Source: Penelope pileata (taxonomy: Eukaryota > Chordata > Aves > Galliformes > Cracidae). From it: a stretch of 64,000 bases of DNA. The stretch's first letter is position 1. The number at the start of each line of letters is the position of its first letter. Of this stretch, positions 24,007 through 36,060 are shown piece after piece. The position numbers were made by a program, and so were the translations under genes. The notes under the pieces were generated by a model. The model was given only the letters and a program-made list of their open reading frames with translations. It was not told where the DNA came from and did no database searches. The stretch lies in NCBI GenBank assembly GCA_013396635.1, contig WBMW01003119.1, positions 184,115-248,114 of the forward strand, in the 5' to 3' direction.

Positions 24007-24417
24007 CCACTCACTGACTCCAATACCCATTCTGCTTTCAATCTGCTAGATGATTCTGCTAATTCAGAAAGTAAGCAGATAGATAGTATAGCTTTGGCCT
24101 TATGGATGTATTAGCTCATACTTTATTCATTGGTATCCCTGTTCCACCAGTGGTGAGGAAAGACAGAAACAACCCCAAAAACTCATCTTGAAAAGTGACA
24201 CTTAACACTGGCTATATCACCAGCAATGAGGGCAGATGCTAGCTCCCAGTGTTACCTGTTGATTTGGCTTTCTGGGTAATGCTTTGCCAACAACCAGCTG
24301 GCTGGACAGTCCAGGCTGTAGCTTCTCCCACAGGAAAGAAAGAGACAGTACAGTGTTGCTTTTTATTAGTGTGATAAACCTTGTGGCTGTGATTGGTTTT
24401 GTGGTGTGAAAAGAAAA

Positions 24418-24423
24418 AATAAA
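24418..24423 (+). terminator. Candidate polyadenylation signal of the guanylate cyclase
   Basis: An AATAAA hexamer lies 412 bases after the cyclase stop. A second one is at 25827-25832. Either could end the transcript; sequence alone does not decide. Confidence 0.3.
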
Positions 24424-26480
24424 ATGTAGATTCTGTTAGAAAGCAAGGCGCAGTGAAAGAAGGCACGAGGCAGTGAAAGGATAGGGGATACCAGCCCAAA
24501 TGGGAATTTGGGTACTTGCTTCAGTCTCTCATTGATGGAGCATAGAAAAAAGAATAAGAAGGGAGTCTGGAGGAGTTCCATAAATTCAACACTCACTTCT
24601 ATTTTACTACAAAGATCTGAAAACTTTAGGAGAGAAATGGAAAACATTGCAAGCTGTTAAACAGACAAGAGCAGCTGCTCTTGTCTTTGGCTGCTCTGAG
24701 ACCTCTAGTTTGTGACTAATGTTAACTTAGTAGTTAGCTAATGCTAACTTCATGTTAACAAAGCAACTTAGGGAGTTGCTTTGACTACAGTGGCTGTGAA
24801 CCTCCTGCTACTGGCTAGATGTCTGACTGTGAAATCAGTCAGGCTTCCGAGTCAATTTAGGACACAGTTCAGAAAAGGTCATTCCTGAACAAGCATTTCC
24901 TGTAAAGAGAGATGCATCACTATGAGTGGAGTTGTCTATTGACGAACATGGTTCTGTAAGCAGAGCTGGTGTTGACTTTCTTTAGAGATGAAACATGTGT
25001 ATGGTGAACCATGTTGTACTTTTTAAGGTTCCATTTATGGCAGTAAATTATCCTCCAGAACTAATTTATTTTTGAAGAATTTAATCAGTCCAACTGAACT
25101 GATTAACAGTGCAACAGAATTAGATATGTGAAACAGGGTAAGAAAGCATACGGAGAGTCACAGCAGTTCCACCAGAATATGATCTGCAGTGGCCAAACGT
25201 AACTGGGAGGATGTGAGAAGGAGGGACAAGTGACGCAGCAGCATTTATTCCTCCTCCTTCTGCTTCCTTACACTCCAATCTGTTACCGACCCTGAGTACA
25301 TTTACAAAAACAAACATGTAGGAGCAATTTTTCTGGTGTAAAGTTGTGTAACTTAAATAAGCAACAGACTAGTTGTTTATGTTTCCACAAAGTTAGCATG
25401 CTAGTTAGCATTTTAATGCTGAATACATGGTATCTGATAGTAATAAGAGATTGACATTAGTTCCTTCTTCAGCTTCTATGAGAAGTGCAGCAATAACATC
25501 AGGTTTTTCCAAGGTATCTACCTAGTAGAAGCAGAAAACTAAAACCTTCTAAAATCTAGAAAAAGGAACATTCTGAGTAAAATTCTGTCTTGGAAGTCTA
25601 TGGGAATACTGCTACTTGAATGGGACTGGAATCTCAGCAAGGAACACATGCAGAGCTCATCTTAACACGAGATCCTAACGTAGAACCAGTTCTAATTTTT
25701 CAAAAGATTAATTTTAAGTTGATTTCATATGTTTTTTTTCCTAAACTTAAAATATTCCTTCCTCTGTTTTTGAATTTAATATTAGTACGTGATACAGTAC
25801 AGTTGCCTTATTTGTAATCTTAGCAAAATAAACCTTTCACTTATCCTGAGTCCAGTACTGACCTTTCATAAAACAATTTCCTTTATCCCAGTGCTACCTA
25901 GATACTGAAACTCTCTGCTATATTATAGTACCGTGTGATGCATAATATAGTTTATGTTATTCTTTCAATGAGTTAATGTTTTGTATTTTTCTTGGAAAGG
26001 TGCGTATGAAAGGCTCTTATCAAATGTGAACGTGAAAACATTCTTTGTTATATGTTCTGTTGTAGCACTGCAGTTTAAACTCAGTTTTAAACGGCTTTAT
26101 CTTAGTTTTGTCTTTAGAATTAAAAGCTTAAAAATGAGTGTGTTCCGAGTCTAAAGTTTTCTAGATATAAATGAATGACTATTTGCAAACCTCTTGGATT
26201 GACATCTGTCACTACAGACATGTCCTTGGCTATTATTCAAATTCTGCTGAATATAATGGAGGGATTCCTGTATGGTAATCTGCAAAATAGATACAACTCA
26301 AAGAAAACCAGTGTCCGCCTAACTCTCAGTGTTGTCTCTGCATCTTGATTCTCTCCTTGAAAAAAAATATCTCCAGAATGAGAATGAGATTATTTTCTAA
26401 GGACTATGGAATCTGTGGTATCAATCCTGAGACTTCAAATAGTAGTCCTCATTAATGGCAGTTTGTCCACAGACTGTGAT

Positions 26481-26702
26481 ATCACAGAATCACAGAATCA
26501 CAGAATTGCAGGGGTTGGAAGGGACCTCGAGAGATCATTGAGTCCAACCCCCCTGCCAGAGCAGGCTCCCTACAGCAGGTTGCACAGGTAGGCGTCCAGG
26601 CAGGTCTTGAACATCTCCAGGGAAGGAGACTCCACAACCTCCCTGGGCAGCCTGTTCCAGTGCTCCGTCACCTGCACCGTGAAGAAGTTCTTCCGCATGA
26701 TG
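26481..26702 (-). repeat. CR1 LINE 3' end, antisense
   Basis: Starts with three tandem ATCACAGA units, then GGTTGGAAGGGACCTCGAGA, the AGTCCAACCCCCCTGCCAGAGCAGG phrase and CCTGTTCCAGTGCTCCGTCACC, all typical of a young-looking chicken CR1 read on the - strand. Confidence 0.92.
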
Positions 26703-29700
26703 GATATGACTGTTCATCTTCCAGAATACAAAAGTAATGAAAGTTAAGGATGCAAACTGAAGTGTCCTCAGTCAATTGGCAAGTATTTATCTCAGGCATT
26801 TTGAAAGCTATTGCCAATGACTTCAGCCGTATTTCATTGCCATCTACCAACAGGCAATTTACAGGGACGTGAACACCATGTAGTAACACAGATTTTTACC
26901 AGACAGTAGATACAATCAGAAGCAATCAGTAGAGGTTACGCTACACACCTAGCTCAGCAAAGGTGGTTGCAGCATAAAGGCTGTGAGATGTGCTTTGCTT
27001 TTACCTCTTGGGGATGACATAGCTACAGGGACCACATTTTCTGTATTGTTGTGGCTACATGTGCATATATGTACGTATAAGAATATATATTTATCTAATA
27101 CATCCATATAGAATATGGAATACTGTAAGGGTAAAATATGTCTAGTTATAAATATATATGTATAAGGAGAGGTTAGTGCAAATCAATATCCAGTTTAATG
27201 TCACAAAGTTTTTGACAGCTATATTAGAAGTGTCTCAAGTTTCAATACTGCAAACATCTCAGTTTTTGATTGCACTGAGGGAACAGAATGGTTGTCAACA
27301 CGAAACTTCAGCTACAAGGACAGGTGGTCTTTATATCACCTGCAAACATAAATGCTCTCATTCTGCTGCTCTAAATCTATATCCATTTGTGGGGCTGTAT
27401 TTGCAACTGCGAACTGAGATCTACAGAGAGTTCTGCTACAGCTCCTGGTATTTCTCACTGCCCAAGAAGTACAGGAAGGTTTTGTGGCCACTCTGGAAGC
27501 TGCTGCCCAAGTCCTGGTGACCTTGGCAAGATGGAGAAGCTCTGTCCAATGATCTCCATCTGGTCAGCGTGCAGTGTGACAACCTCTGTAACGTTCATGT
27601 ATAACATGCTTTAAATTTGCACAGATTGACAACCCAGATGTGGACTCAATCAGCTAGTCTAGCAGTGTCCTTTACTGAAAAGGGACACTGTATACAGATA
27701 AATATGTGATGTGTTCCTCCTTTCACAGGAGATTATATCTCTACTAGAAAATGTGACAGCGATGTTAATAACAGCACTGAAGATCTGAAGGTGATACGTA
27801 CTTCATAGATCCCTTCAGTTCTTCACTGAGTGGCTTTCAGCATCTACAGCCATGGAAAATAATGCAGTGGACACTAATACTATATGCGTGATCTGGTGAT
27901 TTTATGGAATGATTACGTGTTTCATTGTTTATAGTTTGTGTGATTATTGTTCACTGCAGCTCCATCTCCATCTAGGTGAGGACACAGGCAAGACTTTAAA
28001 TAAATCACATAACACAAAAACTGACTCATGGAAGTCTTTAATTAGATTGATAAACCATCACTCTATTGTTTTAGTTTCACTGCTGAGGAGTAGACCGAAT
28101 AACCACAATATTTAAAAAAGTCCCAACAAGTTAAAAAATGGTTAATATATTTCCAGGTGTAAAACTTCCTAGGTTTTTTTTTTTTTTTTCCAAACCATTG
28201 GCATTGGAAGGAGACTGTTTTGCCACTGAAAAGTTAGTCTTTATCCCCAGCAAATACCTTTTATTTAGCTTTTTATTGATATTTGCAGATATCTCCAGTT
28301 CCATGCTCCTTTTTGCATAAACAGAAAAGCTGTCTGCTTCTTTTTACAGCTATGAAGTGAAATCAGAAACATCAATTATTTGTTTAAAGAAAATGCAATG
28401 AAATCAGATGTTCTTTGCAAATAGTACAAGGGCATAATATGAGCGCTCAGCCTGACCATGGAGTCAAAGGATGTCTGGTGTCTATGAAGAATAGATTGGC
28501 ATGAAGTTCCCTAGGACGTAGAGCAGGTAGGCATCCCTCTCCCACCCCACCCATATCCCCCATAGTAATTAATAGCCCTTCTATCCCAGTTGAACTCCAT
28601 AGTAGGAGCCTTTGGTTTTCGAAATGTGTCTTTCTGGGGCTGTCCTTTCAGATCAGGAAAAAGACAAGGCTATGCAAGATTATTCTTGTTATTCTCCAGC
28701 TGGCTAACATCTGCTTTCCAGATAAGGACTCCTCTGTCCTCCTAACTCCTGTCTGAATTTTCCCCTACCTCACACCAGGCAGTAGAAAACGCTGGATTAT
28801 ACACTACTACATTCTAACATGGAATACAAAGATAAAATCTTTCACAGCTGAATGTTCTCTCCAAGGAAAATGGGGGAAAATCCCGTCTTTTACCAATTTA
28901 AAATCTGCTAAAATGCACTTTCTGATGTACAGATATAACACAACCAGTTTGAAATGTGGGAGAGTGGGTTTTGCAGAATTTGTTGGTTCAGGAACCCTCA
29001 TGACTGAAACCTTCTGATGAGCACACATGAGTTTGCATAATTCTATTTAGGGTCCCATAACATACTAACCCCAGTTGTCTCATTCAGAGAGAGGACAAGG
29101 GAGCAAACTACCCCATCTTTAATTCTGCTTCATTTTCTGCATTCTCCTAGGTCTTATGCATATATGCATCCTTTTCCGGAACTAACTTCTAGTGCTAGAT
29201 TTTCTTGGAGCACTAAGTTTGACCTTGAAGCTCCACATTAAATTTTTACTTTTTACTCCTTTGGAAGTTTGCCTTGAATTTCAATGGCAATAGAACAAGT
29301 GCATCCTAGCCAGTGGATGTTAAAAACAAAGCTAGCATAGTAGCATCCTTATGTGCATGAGTGGGCACAACTCTAAATATTATCACTGCATTCTGTGGTA
29401 AAATACGATGGTGTGTAAAAAAGGGTTTTGATGCGATCTGAAGACAAATTGGCATTCCTGGCATAAGGCCCCTACTACATACCTATTTTTTTCCCATAAC
29501 TATTGCGTTCCGCCTTCAGGCAGAAAAACGCTCTCTTTCGCTACCTGGGGAGCCTGTTCAAGGTAAGCTACCAAAGAGAAGCCAGACTTACTAACGAATG
29601 CCCTAAACATATTGCTTATGTCACCAGAATGTAACTCAGTAATGCAATACTGTCTACAAATACTGCTTGGTCTCTATAGCTTTCAAGAATAGCTACAGTA

Positions 29701-31664
29701 CCTCTTTTTCTGTTCTTGCCACCATAGGACAAGGTAGAGAGTCAGATTTTTGAAGTATTCACTCCTTTCCCACTCTCTAGGTAGTGAAACTGAATATTTA
29801 AAATATACCATAAGTACTGAATCTACCAGGGCTGACCACAGGTTCAAGGATTTTGCCAAGGGTCTGGTGAATGGCTGAATGAGAAGGAGGGGAAAATTTG
29901 AGTTTGCTATTGGTATTGCAGCCAGGGGCTAAGACGAAACACTGTCCTGGGACATATAAACCCTCCATATCCTGTTGGAAGAACTCTGTCCTTAAATAGT
30001 CACAATAGAGTTCTCCTTTGAAAGAGTCTCTTCTCTTAAAGGACATGAGGAATTTTAAACTTTCAGGACAGCAACAACAGGGTTGAAGCAGAGAATTTAT
30101 GTGAGGTGTCCGAAAGACAGAGAGATCCTTTGGGTGGATCTCAAATGAATTTGTCGATATGCTTGTGCCTGCTTTTTCAAACAAACGTTTTTTATATATA
30201 AATATAGATATATATATACCTATGCATGATGGGGTGTTTTTAAGTAGTAAGAATAAACCATTCTGCAGACATCTGACAGTAAGATAGTCAGGGAAGATCT
30301 TGCAGCTGTCCTGAACAGAAAGGAAACACATGATATAAAACACAATGATATATGGACCTTCTCACCGGGTAAAGAAAAGTGGAGTCTGGCATTCCTCCAC
30401 TGAGGGGACTGGAAGGTAACATTTAGTGATGAAAGTATGTCAGAAAGCACTAAAAGCCTAGATCTGGCCTCTGTTGTTTCTAAACATAAGACATCACAGG
30501 GCCCTCAGCACCAGACAGGGAACAAATCTACCTACAGCGTCCCAGCAGGGATCGCGTGTTCAGGCTGACTTCAGATTGCAAACGGGCTCCGCAGGGCTGC
30601 TTTGCAGCCGATGCCCCACGCTGTGTGTTAAGACTGTGCCAAGAAAGCTCCTCTAGTCTACTTGTTAGGAAACTCCTCAGCATGTTTTAATACTGTTGGT
30701 ACCAGAAGCTTATGCAGAAACCTTCCAGGACTGAGAAAATCACTCCTTGTCAGAACTGCATTCCCCAGCAATATGGCTTCACTGGCAATGTGTTGAGATT
30801 CCAGTTTCTGGGTGCAGTGTGTGCTCTGCATATAAATAGATCAGTTCCTAAATGCTCATGAAAACCAGGCTGGAGGTGACTGACAGTCACCCATCTCTAA
30901 CCCACCCCAGGCCCGTGCTGCAGGAACCTACACTTGTATGCCTCTTTTGTTGAATGGATGGAATGGGGACAGCTTGTGCCGCTCTGGACAAGAGCAGGAG
31001 CCATCCCTGGAACAGCCTTGCTGTATCAGGAGAACTGCTGAAAGGGGTCGCAGTGGCTGTTACTCTGCTGATCACAACAGAATAAATGCTCACTGGAGCT
31101 GGGCCTGCAGCGAGTTTGGATCAGACAGCGAGGAAAATCTGCCTGTAGAGAAGCACTTCTGCATTTCTGCAGAAGTCAGGTCACGAATGCAATACTGCTC
31201 TCAGGGACTGCTCACCCTCCACGCGTCTGGTTCCAGTCAGACAGGACCGGCTATTGCTTCTGCTTGAGAGGGACAAAGTGCATGCTGACTAAATCCCCAA
31301 TTTTCTGTGAAAAGCTATGCAATAATCAGCTTGCATGTCCATAAAAATGCTGCTTATAACAACGGAAGTCTAAACAAAGCAAGACAGAATTGTCCTGAAT
31401 ACACTGATCTGTGTCATATGGTTTCTTAAAAGGCAAACTCCACTGCAGCACTATGATACATTCTACTCTAAAAATGTTTTTTGTGTATCTTAGGAACCCT
31501 GTCTGAGTGTCCACATCACTGTCTTTCTTCAAACACTACTACGCATAACATGGCACTGAGCAGCATGCAGCCATTGACTTCAGCAGGACCAAGTACCTGT
31601 TCTGTTGGAAAGCAGCATTGAGAAGCAGGATTTTAACCCAGAGAGATGATATAGATAGCAAGGA

Positions 31665-31832
31665 TAGAATCACAGAACCATTACAGCTGGAAACGACCTC
31701 TAAGATCACCTAGTACAAACATCAGCCCGTCCCCACCATGCCGGCTGAGCCACGTCCCTCAATGCCACATCTCCACATTCCTGAACACTTGCAGGGATGG
31801 TGATTCCATCGCTTCCCTCACAGCTGAAGCTG
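31665..31832 (-). repeat. CR1 LINE 3' end, antisense
   Basis: ATAGAATCACAGAACCATTACAGCTGGAAACGACC, then AGATCACCTAGTACAAAC and CATGCCGGCTGAGCCACGTCCCTCA. A diverged CR1 copy lacking the part beyond about 170 bases. Confidence 0.85.
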
Positions 31833-34708
31833 TGGTATCCTGAAGCCAAATTCAGTCTCAGGACAAGGAGCAGCTGCCTCTGAAAGCAACATGATTGCTG
31901 CTGCTTGTTCCAAGATCAGCGCTGGCCATACAGGTTCCAGCAGCCATCAGAGGAGAGCATACGAGCCGAATGAAAATAAAGCCTCAATAATTCCCTGGCT
32001 GGGATGTGCTATCTGCATAAAAAGCCCGAGGCTGCTGTCGTGCTGTCTTTGATCAAATAAGCAGTGGATTTTTCCTGGCAAAACTATAGGGGATGAAAAA
32101 ACTCACTTCATTTGAAAAAAAAAAAAAACAAAAAAAAGGTGCTTCATTTTTAAGTGGCCAAATTCATATTTTTTAAATGGCCAAAGTCATCAATTTCCAT
32201 TTCATTCTCAGCTTAGCTAGCAGAAAAGAGAGGAAACAATCATAGAGAAAGAGATGTGAGAGGCAATACAGATTTCTTTAACTTTAGACTCCCACATGTT
32301 CAAAAAAGCCCTGCAGTGGATTATAGTGTACTAGCCTAGCAACATTGCCTAAGGTTGAATATTGCCTGAAGTTGCATTTTGTTGCAAAATCTCAGCCCAG
32401 TTAATTCAGTGAAGGAAGGAAATTGCCTGTAAATATCATGTTTTAAGCATACATTTTTATGCCACTTCCTACGTTGTGGGAAAATGTCACTTCCATTAAA
32501 CTTTGCTTTGATACACATTCTCCAGGTTTTAGAGCAGGAATGGAACACAGCACATGCCTTAGATCAGTGTGGCTGTATCTCAAGTTATGTATTTACCATT
32601 CCGTTTGTCACTGGAGTTTGCTGTCGTGCCTTGTAAAACCCCATATAACTTTTGGCAGGGAACATCTAATCCTAGACAAAATGGAAAAGCTTGACCTCTT
32701 CCTATATATATTTGCAGAACTGTACAAATCTAGGTTCCCAGTGGGCTGACGCTGTGCTGCCTTATGCAAGGCAAAGGATTGCTCACAGCGCTGGAAAGGC
32801 AGCGCTCAGCCGCCGGGCAGCTCGTTCTCCCTGCAGAGCCGACTCAGGGATGTGCACCCCTAGGAACGTGCTGAGACCCTCCTCTCTGTCCCTTGGGAGC
32901 AGAGCGTGATTAAGGACCCTGCTCCTCGGCAGGCACCTCAGCAGCAGTTTAGTCATTGAGTTCAGAGGTTATGAAATAAGATTTCCTGGTGCAGCTTCTG
33001 TGCATTGCAGAACAAGGTCCTGCAGTGGCTGAGCCTGCAGGAGACCCCTTGGACAACGACAGAGTGCTTCACAGTGACATGGGTGCAGAACGATTCAGGT
33101 AGGGGATCTGTTCTTATGGAATTCCTTTGCTCAGTGGATGAAATGTGGGTTGTACAGAGCACAAGTGTTGGTTCATTTCCACCATACTGTTTCCAAACAA
33201 AAAAACTCCGGGGTGCATAAAGTTGCCTTCCACTTTCCAAGCACTTCCATGGGCAGCCAAGAATGGCTCCTTCCAGTGGAAAATTCCTTGCCACTTTCTA
33301 CACATCTCAGGGCATGACAAAGAAAGGCTGCTTTTCTGCCATCCTACACAGATAATCCACAATGTTCTTTCTGGTACAACCTATCATTGACCGAAAACAG
33401 CTGAAGTAAGAGCTGTTGTAAAGAACCCCATCACAGAGGAACTTCTGGGAGTAGTTGTGAATTGTAGGAGCCGGGACACTGTGAAATGCTACCAAATGCC
33501 TCCATGTAACCCTTGCACTAAAAGCCAATCCTTGGAGTAGCTGTTTAGCACACACATCATGTGACATCACATCTCTATTATCTACACAGCTGCCAGATAC
33601 AACTTTACACACTACATGGAACATGCAGTTTTCTGATAGAGACAGTAGGATTTGCATTGCTGTATGTAAGCCACAGATTTTGAACAGTTAATCCTCATTA
33701 CCCCACATTTCTCATGCTATATATCCATAGCTAGTGAACAAAACCATTGGTCAGCCAGGCCCTCAGATCCCTCCACTCCTGCATGGACTGGAAGCACTCA
33801 TCAGTATGGAGAAACATCAGGCATTTTAGAAAAGGCACATGAAAATGACATTTTCTGAAGAGTTAGATCCAGCTCTGAACAAGACCCATTTAAGTCTATT
33901 CCCTAAAAGGTACTTGAATACATTCTTAAGATCCTGAGTCCACTGACATCTGCTCCTTGTCTCTGCAAGAACCGTGCCATGATCACGTGGTAATCCCCCT
34001 GTCAAGCATGCCTACAAAAGCCAAAGGTGTTAGAAGCATTCCAATGAACTCCATCTCGGTAAGGTATGGAGCTAAAACCTGTGCCTTTCATGCAGTGGGT
34101 GATGGATTAGCATTTAGAAATCTCCCCAAGCCTATCCAGCTCCTGGAGACTTTCAGAAGAGCCTACAGAGTCAGCACATCAGTTCCGTGAAAGAGGAAAG
34201 CAAAATCCTGCCAGGAAGAAGAAGGAAAAGGCAAATCGCTCCCACATTCCCTACCATCAGCCAGTGGATGGAGGGCACCTCTCCATCCCGCCCAAAACAA
34301 AGTGACACCGTTGTATGACCCTCAGCCAAAGGGCCCCGCTCTCTCCCACAGACAGCTCCAGAGTTCTGGCCCCGCTCCTGCTCCCAGCTGACCCATGTGT
34401 CTGCGAACTCAGGTACACCAGGCAGAAGGAGAACAAGAGGGAGAGAAGGGGAGAAAGGGAAACTAACATGGATTTTTTTCCCCCAAAAATGAAAAATTGA
34501 ATTCTTTAACCTTTAAACATGCTTGTTTACTTACAGAAAGAGTATTTCAGGCACAAAAGGTTTGAGTATCAGTCACATACCAGGTTAAACTGTAATAGTA
34601 TCAGGATTGTCCCATGCAGTGCAGTCAGCTATATTATCCCCTATCAAGAAGTTGGAGCTGTAGTTTTTGTATAAATAAATACACACATAGATATAAAGTA
34701 TGCACTGT

Positions 34709-35416
34709 TCACACTATGGTCTCCTGGTCTGAGGTGACTCCAGTGGGGTTTATGTAACAACAGTATTTGTCGTAGGGGCTGTTCTCCTTGTATGAGCAGA
34801 CAATGATGCTGTCTTTGGGAGCAACAAAAATGTTGTCTTCAACATCCGGGCAAGCAGCACTGTCCCTGCTGGGAGAAGAGCTCTTCTTCTCCAAGGCACT
34901 GTATGTGGAGCTGTCTCCCACGAACACATTCCCTGGCATCTCTGGGTAGCAGGTCTCCAGGTACCTCAGCACCTCCTCCTGGTCCACCTTTCTGATGAGG
35001 CTCTTGCACTCTCCCGTGGTGGTGGTGGTGGTGGTGGTGCAGATGGACACGGAGTCCTCTCCCCGCTGTACCCTCCGGTCCTTCTGGTACGCCTTCCTGG
35101 CCAGCTCGTCACAGCTCCCCTTGCCAGACTCCAGGTCCGAGGGTGTCCTCAGCAGCTCCATGCCGTCCCGGTCGATGACTTCCTTGCAGCACGGACATTT
35201 GTTCTTGGGCCATTTGGTGCAGCCGTCGGTCTTCCTGGTGAGGGCGATGGCGGCGATGCCCGGCAGGCAGATGGCCGGACCGATGGCCAACAGCGGGATG
35301 TCCCCCAGCGTCTCTCCCTTGATGCCGGATACGGTGAACATGAACCCGAACACCAGGAACACGCTGACCAGAGCCACCACCAGCCCCGTCCGGGGGTTGA
35401 TGTCGTCGGGTCTCAT
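34709..35416 (-). CDS. TMEM215: Transmembrane protein 215
   Basis: A single uninterrupted frame of 235 residues, the same length I recall for the mammalian protein. It begins MRPDDINPRTGLVVALVSVF. Two membrane helices are visible at about residues 11-31 and 40-60, separated by a short polar loop (IKGETLGD). The long cytosolic or lumenal tail carries the family phrases LLRTPSDLESGKG and DSIIVCSYKENSPYDKYCCY and ends ETIV. I chose the second ATG because the family starts MRPDD; an upstream ATG at 35426-35428 would add MART. Oddities are a Cys cluster (residues 66, 74, 76 and 77) and an eight-Thr run (127-134) encoded by a pure ACC repeat. Reports in mammals place it in the endoplasmic reticulum membrane; that is not visible here. 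Mammalian TMEM215 also has its coding part in one exon. Confidence 0.95.
   Translation of the reverse strand: MRPDDINPRTGLVVALVSVFLVFGFMFTVSGIKGETLGDIPLLAIGPAICLPGIAAIALTRKTDGCTKWPKNKCPCCKEVIDRDGMELLRTPSDLESGKGSCDELARKAYQKDRRVQRGEDSVSICTTTTTTTTGECKSLIRKVDQEEVLRYLETCYPEMPGNVFVGDSSTYSALEKKSSSPSRDSAACPDVEDNIFVAPKDSIIVCSYKENSPYDKYCCYINPTGVTSDQETIV
35016..35039 (-). repeat. TMEM215: Coding trinucleotide repeat (ACC)8 in TMEM215
   Basis: Eight perfect GTG units on the + strand read as ACC on the coding strand and give eight Thr residues between ...SIC and GECKS. Pure codon repeats of this kind are prone to length changes by slippage. Confidence 0.9.
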
Positions 35417-36060
35417 GGTGCGCGCCATCGCGACGGCGGGCGGGCGACCCTCGCCTTCCTCGCCGCGGACCCTCTGCCGGCAGTGCTCCGCTGCCGCTCG
35501 GCTTCCCCGGGGCCGGGGCTGTGCCGGGAGCCTCCCGCCCGCCTCCTGCCTCCCCGAGCCGCTCTGCGCCGCGCTCCCCCGGCCGCTGGGNNNNNNNNNN
35601 NNNNNNNNCTCCCCCGGCCGCTGGGCTAAGGAGGGAGCGGCCCCCCCGCCCGCAGCCCCGCCGCGCCCACCCACGCGTGAAGGCGGGCACGCGCGGGGAG
35701 GGGGGCTCGGAGCTCGCCAAAAGGCGGGGAGGGGAGGAGGGACCCGGAGCGGCTGCGAGGGACACCTGCCCTTCCTCCTCCTCCTCCTCCTCCTCCTTCT
35801 CGCCCCGCCGCAGCCGTGAGTACGCGCACCGCCCACGGGGGGCTACCGCCACGGGGAGGTTTTGGGATGGTTGCTCTGGGGGCTCGGAGGCGATGATGGC
35901 CAACTGATGGCTGCCGCCCGCAGCTGCCCCCGCCCCGCTGCCGGCGCGGGGAGCGGAACCACGTCGGGTCCCTCCGGTGGGCACCGTGCGAGCCCTCGGC
36001 TGTGCGGGGCCGGGAGTCCTCCGGCGGTGTTCGGACGCACATGGGCGGTAGTACCTCAAG
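35200..36060. promoter_or_regulatory. CpG island at the TMEM215 5' end
   Basis: This stretch is very rich in G, C and CpG compared with the AT-rich DNA on both sides. It covers the start codon, the 5' leader and presumably the transcription start of TMEM215. It contains a CT-rich (CCT)n tract at 35773-35797 and the assembly gap at 35591-35608. The long ORFs seen here on both strands are expected in CpG-rich DNA with few stops. Confidence 0.75.
35591..35608. other. Assembly gap of 18 N
   Basis: Eighteen undetermined bases. The 17 bases before the gap (35574-35590) and after it (35609-35625) are identical, so the gap may hide a tandem duplication or be an overlap that was not merged. Confidence 0.98.

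Larger units (their letters stand above)
24007..34708. other. Intergenic region between the cyclase and TMEM215
   Basis: It begins with the cyclase 3' untranslated region and should end with that of TMEM215 (the two genes converge). It contains CR1 copies at 26481 and 31665 and a T16 run near 28173. No ORF here has a recognisable domain or flanking splice signals that make a gene model. Confidence 0.6.

Noticed and set aside
26535..26717. - strand ORF of 60 codons
   Set aside because: Derived from the CR1 copy at 26481-26702.
28173..28190. Poly-T run as a possible reverse-strand SINE or processed-pseudogene tail
   Set aside because: No SINE body or intron-less gene copy is visible next to it.
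29798..30343. - strand ORF of 181 codons
   Set aside because: No recognisable domain, contains AT-repeat-derived Ile/Tyr runs, and no supporting splice sites or homologous phrases.
34995..35819. Long + strand ORF of 274 codons across TMEM215
   Set aside because: It is the antisense of TMEM215 and its CpG island, crosses the N gap, and has a Val run produced by the GTG repeat. No domain.
34709..35836. N-terminally extended TMEM215 of 375 residues
   Set aside because: The extension is low-complexity GC-rich leader read through the N gap; the family starts at MRPDDIN.
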